Origin: Rhipicephalus microplus
Lineage: Eukaryota > Arthropoda > Arachnida > Ixodida > Ixodidae
Assembly: GCF_043290135.1 (NCBI RefSeq)
Contig: NC_134701.1
Coordinates: 207,098,101 to 207,162,100 of the forward strand
Direction of reading: 5' to 3'
Length of the DNA: 64,000 nucleotides
Notes under the pieces: model-generated
What the model was told of the DNA's origin: nothing
What the model saw: the letters and a program-made list of their open reading frames with translations, nothing else
Database searches by the model: none
Shown here: positions 10,740 to 22,471 of the stretch, piece after piece
How the letters are laid out: every line of letters starts with the position of its first letter
Position numbering within the stretch: the stretch's first letter is position 1
Program-made: the position numbers and the translations under genes

Positions 10740-12000
10740 ATTCACAATATTGATGGAGTAAGTCCTCAACCGTTCTCGTTGTAAAGAAGGAGAAGGAGGA
10801 GGAAAAGAAGCAAATGCAGGGAGAGCAACGATAAGCATTTGTGAATAACTACCCTACTACGCAGAAAAGTGCGTTCAACAAGACATCCATGAAGTTTTAA
10901 AGGAGTTAGATATACGGTACTTCTCTTATTAGCTGTAGCGTCCTCAACTACGAGCCTTTTTTAAATCAGAGAAGCTTTTTAGGCTAGCCGTAGTTTGTGT
11001 GGCCTACAAGAAAACTATCAACCTTATAGAGTGGTATGTAAATAAGTTGAGCATATTCCATCACCGATCACTGGTCCACTAAAAATGAAACAACCAGATT
11101 AGTTTTTACAATCGTGCGCTTTATGTCTTTGAAGCCTTGCCAATAGCGTTCGCAGCCAAAACATAGGGGTTGATTCCTACACCACTCGTGGTGTAAGAGA
11201 GAACATTGAAGACCAAAAAAACCAAAATATAACTTCAAGGGTGGAATCTCTTTTGTTACTATGCTGCTATTTGTATTTAAAACCCAAACATTCTTCGAGT
11301 TATATCCATGGGGAGAACGTTTGCCCATATTATTGTTAACGCTCTGGCTTCTAGTATTCACCTGTAGAGGGTGCTCCACAGCAGGCAGTGTTATACTGCG
11401 AGTAAGCCATCGTAAAAAACTTGATTACACCAGTCGCATTTAATTTTAACGAATCAAGTTTATTCGAAAGAAATCCAACCCACAGCATTTTTTATCGTAA
11501 AACCTTACGCCCAGTTATGTACTAGCAAAGTGAAAAAAAAAGCGCACAGAAAAGGCACATGTTTTAACCTTTGCGTACAAAGAACCAGTAGACATATGTG
11601 AATGAATAAATCACACCTTTACGTACATTCTCGGGGTTTCATAAAAACTCCATTGCAAGTAGTTTATTTCTGTTACAACTAAAGATACCTAGTGATCCGA
11701 ACGTGAATTTTTTTTTCGTGGCGTAACCATGGTGCTGTAGCAGTTCGTACGTCAAAACAAACCTGTGAAAAGTGTCCGTAGTTTGGCTGATTAAAGACGT
11801 TCTTGCTGGTAAAACAGCGCAAGTAGCCTAACGTATTTGAAATAAACATTCTTCTTCTGGCTTTGTTTATCGCACTGTTTCCTCTATAGACTATAGCTTG
11901 GTAATAACGTCACATTAAACCAGTTTCACACTGCGAACAGCTGTTATAAAACATAAGTGAGCAATCCTCTACAAGACCTTGTTAATTTATTATTATGTGA
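10740..12000. other. no gene seen
   Basis: AT-rich non-coding sequence with short A-rich runs. Open frames at 11068-11443 on both strands lack recognisable domains. Confidence 0.5.
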
Positions 12001-12700
12001 AGTTTGTTGGTGAGGTTCGTCGCGCCGCAGAGCGTGTGACGCGTTGCGGATGGAGGAGACGGTATCTGACGTTAACAAACCACACTACAATTGTATTTGA
12101 CAGCATACACACACGAAATACATAAAGCGGCAGCGTACACTACTAGTCAATTGTCTCACGTGGCGGTGCTTGGGGACCAGGAGGCTGTGGGCTGGTTGAG
12201 TCCCTGTGATGACGTAATCGTCGTCGGGTAGATGTCCGGTGTGGCAACGACGTAGCAGCAGCAGGGGTTAAGGGCCGAGTGAACGAACCGTCGCTCGGTA
12301 GCCGGTAGCCAGACAGGGCTCGTCCGCGCCAGGCCAGGACCTTGCGACGCTCGTCTCGACGGCGGTGGACAATCTGGAACCTCGCGCGTAGGTGCGGGTT
12401 CTCCGAGAGCAGCAGGCCGCGTCCCAGGTCTTGCCAGGCGAGGACCGTGAGGCGCTCGCTGTCCCGAAGACAGGCGCCCTGTGTATGCGAACCTCGCGCG
12501 TAGATGCGGGTTCTCCAACAACCTGCCGCCCGTTCTGCCGGCGTTCCAAAAAAAAAAAACTGTCTCGCCTGCGCGCGCCCTTCTTAATCTTCTCTGCAGC
12601 CCGAGCTCCTTCGTTTTTCTCGCCTTCCAGCGATCGGCCACTCCGTCGTCTGCTCTCGCTTTCCCTGCTTCGTCACATATTACGTCCTACGTAGAGTATA
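12000..12700 (-). repeat. GC-rich repeat, possibly an LTR or element end
   Basis: An isolated GC-rich island inside AT-rich DNA. A 26-bp motif (AACCTCGCGCGTAG-TGCGGGTTCTCC) occurs twice, near 12378 and 12488. On the minus strand an arginine/proline-rich frame (12641-12156, 161 codons) runs through it, but it has no domain I recognise and probably only reflects composition. The flank (CAAATACAATTGTAG on the minus strand, near 12090) resembles the end of a retroelement. An unmethylated promoter-like CpG island is the alternative; the sequence alone does not decide. Confidence 0.35.
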
Positions 12701-12719
12701 GTATAATGAATAATTAAAA

Positions 12720-13370
12720 TTACTTTATTAATTATAATACTATAAGCCAGCATGTGACGTGAATTTCAACTATAGGAACACACTGTTCTTATTATCAGAA
12801 AAGAGATACGAACGAATGGCTTTCACGTTCAAATCTGTGTAAAAGCCACTTTCGGTCTATCATGCTAATACTTTCAAGGTTATCATTGTGGTATATTTCG
12901 CCTGGCGAGAAAAGAGTGCGCATTATGCAAGAGCTGTTTAGATGATATTGCAAGACGTGCAAGTAGGCACTGACTATGGTCAGTGAAAAATGAACCTCAC
13001 TGGAGTGGGCACCACTCTTAAGCCCCAAAAATTCTACGAATGAGTGAGCTATTGGTGCTTGGTAGCTAGCGTGACATTAAAACTCTTGCGTATTTAGGGT
13101 GGTTAATTTAGCGCACCTGTACATATCTTGGTGTCACTGATTCTTTAACGTACTTGATACAAATCCTGGAAAACAATCTGTTCCAAATGCTGAGCAAGAA
13201 AAAACAACATCAACAAAGCTCTTCACAAAAGCAGTTGACTTTGACATTTAGCAGCAAGCGTGCAATTTCAATTTTCTAGATAATATTACGAGCCGCAGGC
13301 ACACTCTTGCTGGAACCACTCTAAGAGGTGTGGGAAGAAGATTCAAAGCGGTTTTCTGGATTGTACATCA
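12720..13370. other. no gene seen
   Basis: AT-rich, non-coding. ATTCTTTAACGTAC near 13141 resembles the body of SINE family 1 on the minus strand, but too little matches to call a copy. Confidence 0.4.
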
Positions 13371-13380
13371 ACTGAATTGT

Positions 13381-13582
13381 GCCCGTCGCGGTAGTACTGT
13401 GCTCACGGTGCTCGACTGATTATGCAAAAAAAAGTGGTCATACTTAGATCGGTGGGAAATGCTAGAAACCCTTGAACTGTGTGGTAGCAGTGTACGTTAA
13501 AGTACACCAGATACTCTACATCTCTAGAGCCCACCACAAAGGCCTGTCTCGTAGTCATATCAGGGTTTGGTTCTGTAAAGCG
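13381..13582 (+). mobile_element. tRNA-derived SINE (family 1), strongly decayed
   Basis: The head GCCCGTCGCGGTAGT and GGTGCTCGACTGAT is followed by the family's body, worn to GTACGTTAAAGTACACCAG, GAGCCCACCACAAAGGC, TCATATCAGGGTTTGGTTCTG. The order of blocks is that of the 29.1-kb copy, but the B box is lost. Confidence 0.6.
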
Positions 13583-14649
13583 AGAGAAAATGAATGTGTT
13601 AATAAAGAAATGAACTGTTATGTTTTCAAGCCAGAAAGTAGGGTTTTCTCGCTCGAGTGCTCAGTGACATTCGAAGTCTTGGTTATCATGACTGGTACGC
13701 AGGACTTCGACGCGGTAGTGGGCCTTCGAGACTGTCAGTTACTCAAGACGTTATCACCAAAGGTCTATACTAAGTTACATACATAGTGCGCAACGCTGCG
13801 GATGCTGTTCAAAAACTTCAGCTAGCCATAATTTGCTCGGCTTATCGGGTATGAGCCACAGACTGGCCTATCTTAAATGCTATGATGAACATAAATGGTT
13901 ACGTTAGTGAGTGAAACAATTCTATGTGGTCCAGAATAGACGCGCATAAACTAAACGTCACCTGACTAGGGCCACTCGGGGATGGTCAGGTTAAACTTGC
14001 ACCAAAGCAATTGGATTAACCCTGCTGTTCTCTACTCGTTGACGAAAAATGAGGTTACGATTGGCTGTAAACAAGGAGGTATGTGTGTCAATAGTGTTTA
14101 TGAGTTCAGTAAGCAAAACAAACGAATATGTTTCATTGTCTGAGCCACCACAAGTTTGTGATCCTCATAAACGAGTGTGTGCTAAGAAATATGGGTAAAT
14201 CCCGTACACAAAATAAACTGAGGGGCACGATAATACGACCCACCAAGAAAAAGACACGGATTACGCGCTGCGAGCAGCTGAAATATTTTTATTTAGGATA
14301 GACTGAATCGAACCACCATTCAATCGTAATAAATCCAACAAATCGACAAAATTATCACAGTATATACACGGAGTGAATGAAGATGAGTTGGGTGAAACGC
14401 TGGAAGGTTCTATTGCTAAACTGTGAACCATCGGCTAATATCGACCACTACATCATTAAGGGCGTGCGAAACACTATATATATATATATATATTTACACA
14501 AGAAGTTTGCTCTTAGCGTCCCAACGTCCAGTGACGTTCCAGGAAGGCTATTTCCTCCTTCTTCAAACCGATAGAGGGATGACTGAGGCAATCCAGCCCC
14601 CCCCCCCCCCCCCTGCATAACGAAGGCTTCTACAATTTTACTCTGCACG

Positions 14650-14960
14650 AAGCTCATGTTCTGGTAGATTACTATTGTCAGATCAAAAGCAGGCTTGCAG
14701 CTACTTTGTTAACATTCCTTGCAATGCAGCACCAGATGGGTGAACGACTTTCCTGATAACCAGCTGTTGTGCTCTCACAGACACCCATTGAGAGATCTAA
14801 CAGTTTGCCCGGTGTATGCCTTGCTGCAAGGCACCGATATACTGTAGGCAACGCCGCTAGCGCAAGGAACAAACTGCTCTACATGCTTGAATGCACATCT
14901 TTCTCCACACTGCCGTGCCGATTTTCTTGCTAACTGCTGAGTTTGAGTTTGATCAGGCAA
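14650..14960 (-). pseudogene. Penelope-like GIY-YIG endonuclease fragment
   Basis: The minus-strand translation contains CGERCAFKHVEQFVPC, SGVAYSISVPC, AYTGQTVRSLN and then a shifted remainder. This corresponds to the CGVVYxIPLxCGKxYxGQTGRCLN block of PLE GIY-YIG domains: GVAY stands for the first Tyr motif and YTGQT for the second. The conserved Arg/His of the following RLREH block is not recognisable, and a frameshift and stops follow. In intact PLEs this nuclease cuts the target for reverse transcription. The RT domain is absent here. Confidence 0.7.
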
Positions 14961-15175
14961 CAGTAATCTACAAGCAGATGAACTCCGTTCAGAGGAAGAT
15001 AGTAGACACCTTCGGTATGCAGAGGAAGCAGCTGGATTGGATCAGTAACCCCTCTATCGGTTTTCAAGAGGGGGAGACAACCTTTCTATATAGAACATCA
15101 TTGGACATTGGCATGCTGACTGCATGGTTTAAAATTTTTTGCGAACTAGTTGGGTTTCATATGATTGCATGATGG
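14948..15175 (+). pseudogene. second, inverted copy of the Penelope-like C-terminus
   Basis: The plus-strand frame FDQATVIYKQMNSVQRK, IVDTFGMQ, NPSIGFQEGE, FLYRTSLDIGML mirrors the minus-strand frame of 14690-14500 (DLTIVIYQNMSFVQSK, IVEAFVMQ, SLYRFEEG, TSLDVGTL). The two copies are head to head with only a few bases between them near 14946. No nuclease core is present in this arm. Confidence 0.65.
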
Positions 15176-15297
15176 TTTAATATGTCTTTGCTGAAAAAAA
15201 ATATTTGAGTTGCTAGTAGCGCGTCGTCTGTGTCCTTTTCCTTGTGTGTCATATTGTCGTGCCCCTCTGTTTATCATGAACGTGGAGTCAACCTCAC

Positions 15298-15400
15298 ATC
15301 ACCTAGCTAAAACTGGCGATGACCTGGAAGAAACCTAGAAACAACTTTCATCCTTTAGTAAGGGCTATAAACAACCTAAAAGCAACCAGATCAGTCTTTG
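15298..15400 (+). repeat. dispersed repeat, partner at 2.65 kb
   Basis: CACCTAGCTA, ACCTAGAAACAACTTTCAT and AAACAACCTAAAAGCAACC form a loose CTAGAAACAACC-type repeat that matches 2790-2630 reverse-complemented. Confidence 0.4.
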
Positions 15401-16900
15401 CACTCGTCCAGTTTCTCTGTTTCAAGACTTGCCTGGCTTAGTGCAAGCTCAACTTTTGTTCTGTACATATCCTTCGCAAAAAAATATCATTAAGCGAAAC
15501 AGATAAAACACGTCGGAACACATTGAGTTACATACAACGTCGAAAAGTGCTCACTTGAGAAACTTATTTTGAAAGGTCAAACCCAAACAGGTGGTCCTGT
15601 TTGGTGCCTAAAAAGAATACGTATAGAGCAGACATTTTCTATAAAGTTCTTCCTTAATGACCTCATCTTGATCTCTCTCACAAACACACATTCCAGAAAC
15701 TGTGCAGGTCTTTCTTAGTTACGCTGGTTACTTCCATATGACCCCCCAGAAGGCCGATAATGACGCTGATGCCGCCGACCGCATTGCTGGATAGATAGTG
15801 AAAGTATGTGTGAGTGTTCTCGTTCGTCATCTGAAGTTTCCGCTATGCAATACTATTAGTTGGGATGTTTCAATGTTTCAGGTAGCATGCCTTTTTAGAG
15901 CATCTACAATCATGTAGATATACATCAAGCCAAACTTCATGTTGCCTTATCGACGGTGTGGTTGTGTACGGCGCAAGCAACGTTGTTGAATGTGTGCAGT
16001 CGATGCCGTGAATGGAGATCGAATACCCAATGCGGCTCTGGTCCTGAAAACTCGTGGCCCTGTTAACACACCACACAACGTCCCCATGGCGATCGAGTAC
16101 TGCGCAACGGCGAAGTACTGCTCTATACCTCGGTCTGCTTAGTCCGCTCGTGAAATAGACGTCAGCGTAGACAACAATCCTTAAGAGAAAGACACCACTC
16201 TCTTTTTCTTTAGAGATTTTTTTCTGCCGCGCAATGATAATGACAGTGAACACGAGGATATGCGTGAGGATCTCCAATTTCTGCTACTTTGGCATTCGCA
16301 AACAACACATAAGATAATTACTGCAGAGCTGCTGTTTGAATCGCTGCTCCAGCAGTCGTTTACTAGAAATGCAAAGCAGCATCCTAATACAAAATTTCAG
16401 CTATGTGTGCTTGTATTGCAGTTATGAGCGTAGGCAGGCGCGTTGTATCGCAGTAAAAAAAAAAAGCCTTGAGGGGTTGGTTGTGGTGTGACTCATGTAG
16501 GGGGCAAGTGCCACCCTAATGAACCCCTTGGCCGATGCAATTGACTGTAGTTTGTTTCAGTAATGTTTGTTTTATGAGAGTGGCACCATTAGGTGGCTCA
16601 TAATTGTACCACAAAAGGCCGTAGCTCGGTTATCAATCCTATTTTGAAGTGTTTTGTAAATTTACATCAATATAGGTGCTCTTGGCCGGTCTTTGAAGTA
16701 TATCATGGTTTGTACAGTACAAAATGAAGCAAGCTATAGAACACCTTTTGAAAGAAATATTTGTGAATCGAAGTGACGCCAGGTTGACTAAATGTTAAAG
16801 CGAGACTCACATTTATTAGTCACGTTCTGGTAATATGAGAATATGTCCAATGAATATAGCAATACTATACTATCTGAAATTCACCGTCCCCGATTCACGA
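15400..16900. other. no gene seen
   Basis: Non-coding, AT-rich. The longest frame (16277-15870, minus, 135 codons) has no recognisable domain. Confidence 0.5.
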
Positions 16901-16916
16901 TAGATATATGTATATG

Positions 16917-17050
16917 AAGGACGCCGAAGTAGAGGGCTCCGAAAACTTGGACTATCTGGGATTCTTTAGTGTGCACGGACATCACGTAGCATACACGCAG
17001 CATGCCTCTATTTAAAATGCGAGCGCTGCGGCCAGGATTCAACGCGCAAC
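16917..17050 (-). mobile_element. tRNA-derived SINE (family 1), partial
   Basis: The plus strand reads GACGCCGAAGTAGAGGGCTCC, TTGGACTATCTGGGATTCTTTAGTGTGCAC, matching base for base at most sites the reverse complement of the SINE body at 33461-33520. The tRNA head region is reduced to a weak GCGCTGCGGCCAGGATTCAACG block. Confidence 0.6.
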
Positions 17051-17172
17051 ACGAGCGTCGGCAGGGGAGTGCAAAAGAGGCACTTGCCCCCCTGAAGCAA
17101 CACCAGTCCTTGACCCCCACCCAAGCCGTGCCAGCACCTCCCCCTCCTTACACGTGATAGAACAAAGGCTTG

Positions 17173-17188
17173 CCCCCCCCCCCCCCCC
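17173..17188. repeat. poly-C tract
   Basis: Sixteen consecutive C residues just upstream of element A. Confidence 0.9.
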
Positions 17189-17351
17189 GAAACAAAATAC
17201 TGCTGACGCCCATCCCATGACAGGTACATTAGGCTACCTTTCGAGAAGAGGAAGACGAAGTGATTCTTTGTAGAACACATCTCGCTCGTCTCAGTGGTTT
17301 TCTAGACATTTCGCTGCAATTGTGGGGTGTATTGCCCCGTACGTTGCGGTA

Positions 17352-18674
17352 ATGGATGTACAACCTCACGAGGTGACGTCCGACTCCGGGTCGACCGCGG
17401 CCACTACCTCAAGGAAGCGAGGAAACACATCCAGTGAGAGCGATGACACTGAGCTGTACTCCGCATCTTGCGACGAGTCCTCAGACGACGGCTTTCAACC
17501 TGTCCTGCACCGCAAGGCCAAGCGACGGATCATCAATCCATCGCCGGTGTCAAGTACAGTCACCATGAAAACGGCGCCCCAGTGATGGCCCCATTCCATC
17601 CTGTTCGTGCCAAAGAACGCTACAGAAAGTCTGCGTGTTCTGAACAGGCAAGCGCTTTCGCTCTATTTTGAGAACACTGTGCCGAACGAGATTAAAGACG
17701 TACGGTTTAATACAAGAAGAAACATCCGGGCTGTCGATGTGCTGCACCCGAATGCGCTAAGCACGCTGCAACAAGTAACACAACAGGGAAACATTGCAGT
17801 TAGGTCCATAATACCAGCCGATGGTGCGACCACATCTGAAGTGATTTACGACATTAACACGGAAATCCCAACCACAGACCTTCCAAAACTTATAAAACCA
17901 GCGAGTCAAGACAACGTCATTGTCAGCGTTGGACGGCTTGGTAACACACTCTGTGTGAGAGTAACGTTCAAAGGTGACTGTCTTCCCGCATACGTGAAGG
18001 TTAGCCACTTTCGTCAACAAGTTCGACCGTTCATTCCTAAACCCGTGCAATGGTTCAATTGTCAGAAGATCGGCCATGTAAAGGGTGTTTGCAGGAGCTC
18101 CGCAGCGTGCCCTTGGCGCGCCGAACCACACGCGGAAGACAACTGTAGCGCTACCACACTGAACTGTCATTGTGCTCACAAGGCTTCTTCGAAAGAATGT
18201 GCGCACATAAAGAAAGAATTTTCTATTCTGAAGCAAATGGTACGAGAAAGCTCAACCCACAAAGAAGCTGCTGAGAAAATTCGACGAAGACGATGTCGCG
18301 GTCGAAGGTATTCACGTCGGACAGCGCCAACTTCAGGCAATAAGTCACCGCATCAGGAAAGATCGCCAGCTGTAGTTTACAGCACGGCAAACACAGACGT
18401 TAGAAAAGAGCAAAAGGGCAGACCAGTCTATACAGAAGAGTGGCCTCCACTTACGCGTACACAACGCTCAGAAGAGCCGCAGCAGAAGCCGTCTTCTTCA
18501 GAGCAAGCTGCTGCAATGGAGGACTTGCGGAACACAGATCAGCAAGTGCTAGCTCTTTTGCGACCCTTAATTAACGCCATTCGCTTGTTGCTAAGCAACA
18601 TGCACACACCATCAGCAAGAAGTGCATTGCAATTACTGGACGCTTTGAGCCCAGTACTCGCAGCGCTTGAGTAA
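17352..18674 (+). pseudogene. element A ORF1 (RNA-binding gag-like protein), one in-frame stop
   Basis: From ATG 17352 (MDVQPHEV) the frame is open except for a TGA at 17583-17585 and then continues in the same frame to 18674. The N-terminus is Ser/Asp/Glu-rich. The middle (LVPL-type core: NRQALSLYFENTVP, DVRFNTRRN, LIKPAS, VTFKGDCLPAYVKV) is the conserved ORF1 core. Zinc knuckles follow around 18055-18190: FNCQKIGHVKGVC, in which the first Cys is replaced by Trp, and a C-H-C remnant CPWRAEPHAEDNC. The C-terminus is Arg-rich (RRRRCRGRR) and ends in a short helical region. ORF1 proteins coat the element RNA. About 50 bp separate its stop from ORF2. Confidence 0.8.
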
Positions 18675-18723
18675 ATAATGGCTAACCAGCCACTGTCTTT
18701 CAGAGAAGAGGTCCGATAGGCAG

Positions 18724-21700
18724 CGATTATTCAATGGAATGCCCGGGGACCGGGGTCACGCATCGCCAATTTCCGTCGGTTCGTGTACACCGATAAGTTC
18801 CCCATCATTGTCATCTGCGAGCCAAATTCGCAGAAAGAAATCAGACTTTCTCGTTATGAGTCGTTCATGTCGTCTACAACTGTGGACAATCGCAAAGTTC
18901 TGATGTTTATTCGCCGCGACCTCACCTACATTCATCATCCAGTGTCACCCCACGACGACAATCAATATATAATTAACAGTGAAAAGGAGACTTACCATCA
19001 CGGTTGTGGGTGCCTACCTCTCTCCGTCAAGCCGTTTCGACCATACAAGACTACAAGGTATCCTGTCAGCAACTTCTCACCCATGCATTATAATTGGCGA
19101 CTTCAACGCCCATAATACAATCTGGGGAAGTTCGAAGACCAATGTTAAAGGGAGAAAGTTGGTGACCTTCGCCTCCGACAACCAACTTTTCTTGCTGAAT
19201 GATGGCAGTCCAACGTTCCTACGTTGTTCAAGGTATAGCATCTGCCTTAACCTGGCCTTTGTCTCACGAGGCCTCGTCAGGCATGCTGAGTGGTTTCCAG
19301 ACATAGAAACGCACGGAAGTGACCACATTCCCACTTAGGTCAAATTCGAACGATTGTCCCATGCTAAGATACGCGATAGTGTTCAGAAAGTGGACTGGTT
19401 GAAATTTCATTCTCGCATGGACGAGCAATCTGAAGCAAACATATCCCTCGACATAGAGGAGATAATTAAAAGCACAATACACGATACTACGTGTACCCTC
19501 ACCTGCTCTCCCAAAGTAACGTAATTTGACATCGAGCTCGAACGACTTTGAGCAATCCGACGGCGTGCTGAACGAAGATATCGACGCAATAGGGCATTAC
19601 AAGACTTACGGATTGCTCGACGTATACAAAAGAAGATTCAGTGCCAGATGAGTAAACTCGAGTCACAACGGTGGACTGCTTTTTGTGAGTCACTTGACCC
19701 ACGAAAACCTTTATCCCAGTTGTGCAAGACGGTACGAGGTCTCCACACAAAACCCACTCAGTGGTCACTATTCATGGCTCTCGCACTTTCTGAACAGAGA
19801 CGCGGCATTGACGTGGCAGAAGACTTCTGTGTCAGAGTATGTGGGCCACTCGCAGTTCCCAATAGCCTATTGCCCTCGACTAACTGTCCACAAACACTGG
19901 ATTCCCGCATGGGTATGCCTTTTTCCATCGTAGAGCTCAGAGCAGCACTAGCTTTATGTGGACGCACGTCGGCACCAGGGCCCGATAGAATTTCTTATAA
20001 GGCCTTGTGTCATTTGGGTGAACGCGCGAGAATCCTCCTTTTAGAGTTGTACAACAAATCTTGGCAAGATAGAATGCTCTCGACAAGCTGGAAGACAAGT
20101 CGCCTAGTTCCACTTCTGAAGCCAGGCAAGTCACCGTTGGAGCTCTCATCTTATCGTTCGATCGCATTGGCCAGTTGTGTAGGCAAAGTTATAGAGAGGA
20201 TGATCCTGGGACGCCTGGAGTGGTTCTTGGAGTGTAACAACATCTACCCAGATGCCATGGCAGGATTTCGGCATGGTCGATCATCGATTGACAACGTAGT
20301 CGACCTGGTCACTTATGTCCAACACGAGAAAAGCTGTAAGCGTCTCTGGGCATCTTTGTTCCTAGACGTCAAAAGGGGCCTATGACAACGTTACGCATGA
20401 AGCTGTTCTCACCGCTCTCGAAGATATAGGAGTAGGTGGTCGGATGTATCGCTGGATACGTAGTTATTTGTCAATGCGATCCTTCTTTGTGAGCACTGAA
20501 GACGGTCCAACCTCTCCACATTACAGCCAACGTGGCGTTCCCCAGGGTGGTGTACTCAGCCCTGTGCTGTTCAATCTTACGTTAATTACTCTCACTCAGC
20601 ATCTACCAAGCACGGTCAGGCTATCAATATACGCAGATGATATTTGCGTTTGGGCATTGGCTGTAACACGCCTGCAGTTACGAGGGAGAATTCAAAAAGC
20701 TGCCACTGAAACATTAGGCTACCTCCAAAATCAAGGCTTGGAAATTTCTTCCGAGAAATGCGCCCTCGTAGCTTTTACACGAAAGCCTATGGATAAGTAC
20801 ACTATAAGCATCAATGGTCAAACTGTTCCATACGTTCGATCGCACAAGCTTTTGGGCGTCATAATTGACAGGAATCTATCATGAAGCGATCACGTTTCGT
20901 ACATGAAGAAACGGTTTATGGACATCTGTAATATACTGAAGTTCTTTGCAGGGAAGACTTGGGGAATGTCTCCCAATGCAATTTTATAGCTGTACAGAGT
21001 ACTTTTTCTTGGTTTCCTGCGGTGCAGTTTACCGGCATTAACCAATGCAAGCAAAACAAGCCTTCGAACGCTACAGAGTGTTCCGTCCCAGGCACTCCGG
21101 ATTTGCCTCGGCTTGCCTCGTAGTGCATCGACAATGGCTACTATAGCTATCGCCGGTGACCACCTCATCACGACACATATCGACGTTGAGACACTCAGGA
21201 CACATATAAGGCATATTGCTCGGACACCCTGACACTACCTAACCTCTTTACCAGCAGACAGACCACGTTCATCATTTTGCCAAACGGTCACCACATATCG
21301 CGATTCTTTGCCAACATGCTTCACACCCACCGCCAGGCCTTCGACTCTTCCCTGGTGCCTGACTCAGGCTTATATCAGGCTAACTATACCTGGCATCCAG
21401 AAAAAAGGAGATATTTCGTCACCTGCTCTTAGACAGCTTGCTCTGCTCTTGTTATACGAGACGTATCAAGGCTGTATACAAGTAGGCACCGACGGCTCTG
21501 TTTTACAGAAGGGTTCAAAGGCATCATTTGTTATACCGATAAAAAACATGACAAGAAAATTCAAGACTTCCCACCTTACGACATCAACGGGAGCGGAGCT
21601 CACAGCTCTTCGTGCCGCATTGCAATTCATCAGCGATGAACAGTCACAAAAATGGACAATTTTCAGTGACTCAAAGGCGGCACTGCAATCCCCTCTATCA

Positions 21701-22260
21701 CCTTTACGCCACGGCCTATATGAACAGCTGGTATTTGAGATTGCAGAAAATACTCACCAATTCATTGAGAAAGGCCATGAAATAGCCTTTCAATGGCTTT
21801 CAAGTCATTGTGGAATAATTGGAAATGAACGAGCCGATCGAGCTGCCCGTTCTGCTCATACTAAAAGCGATGAAATATCAATTCCGCTTTCCAGAACTGA
21901 CGCTGCACGGAAACTCCGCATGCTTGCTCGCAAGCGCATTACATCATAATGGAATGAGTCACATTTCATCCATGCACGGTTAGGTACTTTAGACCCAACT
22001 CTCAGTCTTCGAATTCCTCCGGAATTACGCCGAGGAGACTCTACTATGCTGTGCAGATTATGGTTGGGCGTCGCATTTACCAATGCGTACGCCTTTCTCA
22101 TAGGAATGGCTGGCACTGCTGCATGCGACCATTGTGGCAGTAATGAAACGACTTGGCACATTCTGTGTGAATGCCCACAATACTGCTCGCAAAGACAGTC
22201 ACTCTGCAAGGCACTAGATAATCTGGACAACCAGCCTCTTTCGGGGAGCGCTCGATGGTG
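18724..22260 (+). pseudogene. element A ORF2 (endonuclease, RT, RNase H), multiply broken
   Basis: Endonuclease: IIQWNARGPG (18727), ICEPN with the catalytic Glu, IIIGDFNAHNT, THGSDHIP. Two frames are used, with a shift near 18970. RT: TSAPGPDRISYKAL, SYRSIALAS, AGFRHGRSS, LDVKRG / GAYDNV split by a frameshift in AAAAGGGG at about 20371, RGVPQGGVLSPVLFN, IYADDICVW at 20627-20653. RNase H: VGTDGS, TGAELTALRAAL, FSDSKAAL, GNERADRAA; all four acidic residues are kept. A CDHCGSNETTWHIL-C-CP motif follows near 22118. Stops lie at 19336, 19522, 19546, 20881, 20986, 21949 and elsewhere; most fit C-to-T or G-to-A changes. The order of domains is normal, so only point decay is needed to explain it. 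Confidence 0.85.
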
Positions 22261-22471
22261 ACGGATGCACTCCACATCGCCTCCGTAGATTTTCTGCTAT
22301 TTCTGCGGACATCCACCTTGGTACCCCTGAAACTTGGATTTATCGTCACCGCCAAGTTCTCCGCTTCGCCTAGACAACACCTTCGTCCAGGTGGGTCCAG
22401 TTTTGACAACTTGAGGGACGTCCTTCACTCCCGGCTACAACGCCGCCTCGCTAAGGGCTCTCAGCCCGGCG

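Larger units (their letters stand above)
14205..15290. mobile_element. Penelope-like element in an inverted-repeat configuration
   Basis: The left part (14945 down to 14205) encodes on the minus strand a GIY-YIG-type domain and PLE C-terminus. The right part (14948 to 15290) carries a second copy of the C-terminus and terminal sequence on the plus strand. Both arms end with the same block: AATATTT-AG-TGCT, AGCGCGT, TATT-TCGTGCCCCTC and GTTTAT, near 14200-14290 reverse-complemented and 15205-15285 forward. The left arm also contains a (TA)n run (14475-14493) and a C run (14597-14613) absent from the right arm. PLEs are known to leave inverted or tandem partial copies with LTR-like ends, which fits. 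Confidence 0.7.
17290..22400 (+). mobile_element. I-type LINE, near full length, degenerate (element A)
   Basis: A two-ORF non-LTR retrotransposon: a zinc-knuckle ORF1 (17352-18674), then ORF2 with APE endonuclease, RT, RNase H and a C-terminal CCHC-like motif (18724 to about 22260 or later). Domain order and RNase H place it in the I superfamily. Several stops and at least three frameshifts show it is dead. Its 3' end merges at about 22.3-22.4 kb with the 5' side of element B, so the exact boundary is uncertain. Confidence 0.85.

Noticed and set aside
12156..12694. A 161-codon Arg/Pro-rich frame and a possible CpG-island promoter
   Set aside because: No domain is visible, overlapping frames are open on both strands, and a 26-bp motif repeats inside. 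GC-rich repeat DNA is the simpler reading.
13125..13165. A further SINE family 1 copy on the minus strand
   Set aside because: Only about 14 bases (ATTCTTTAACGTAC) match and no head or tail is present.
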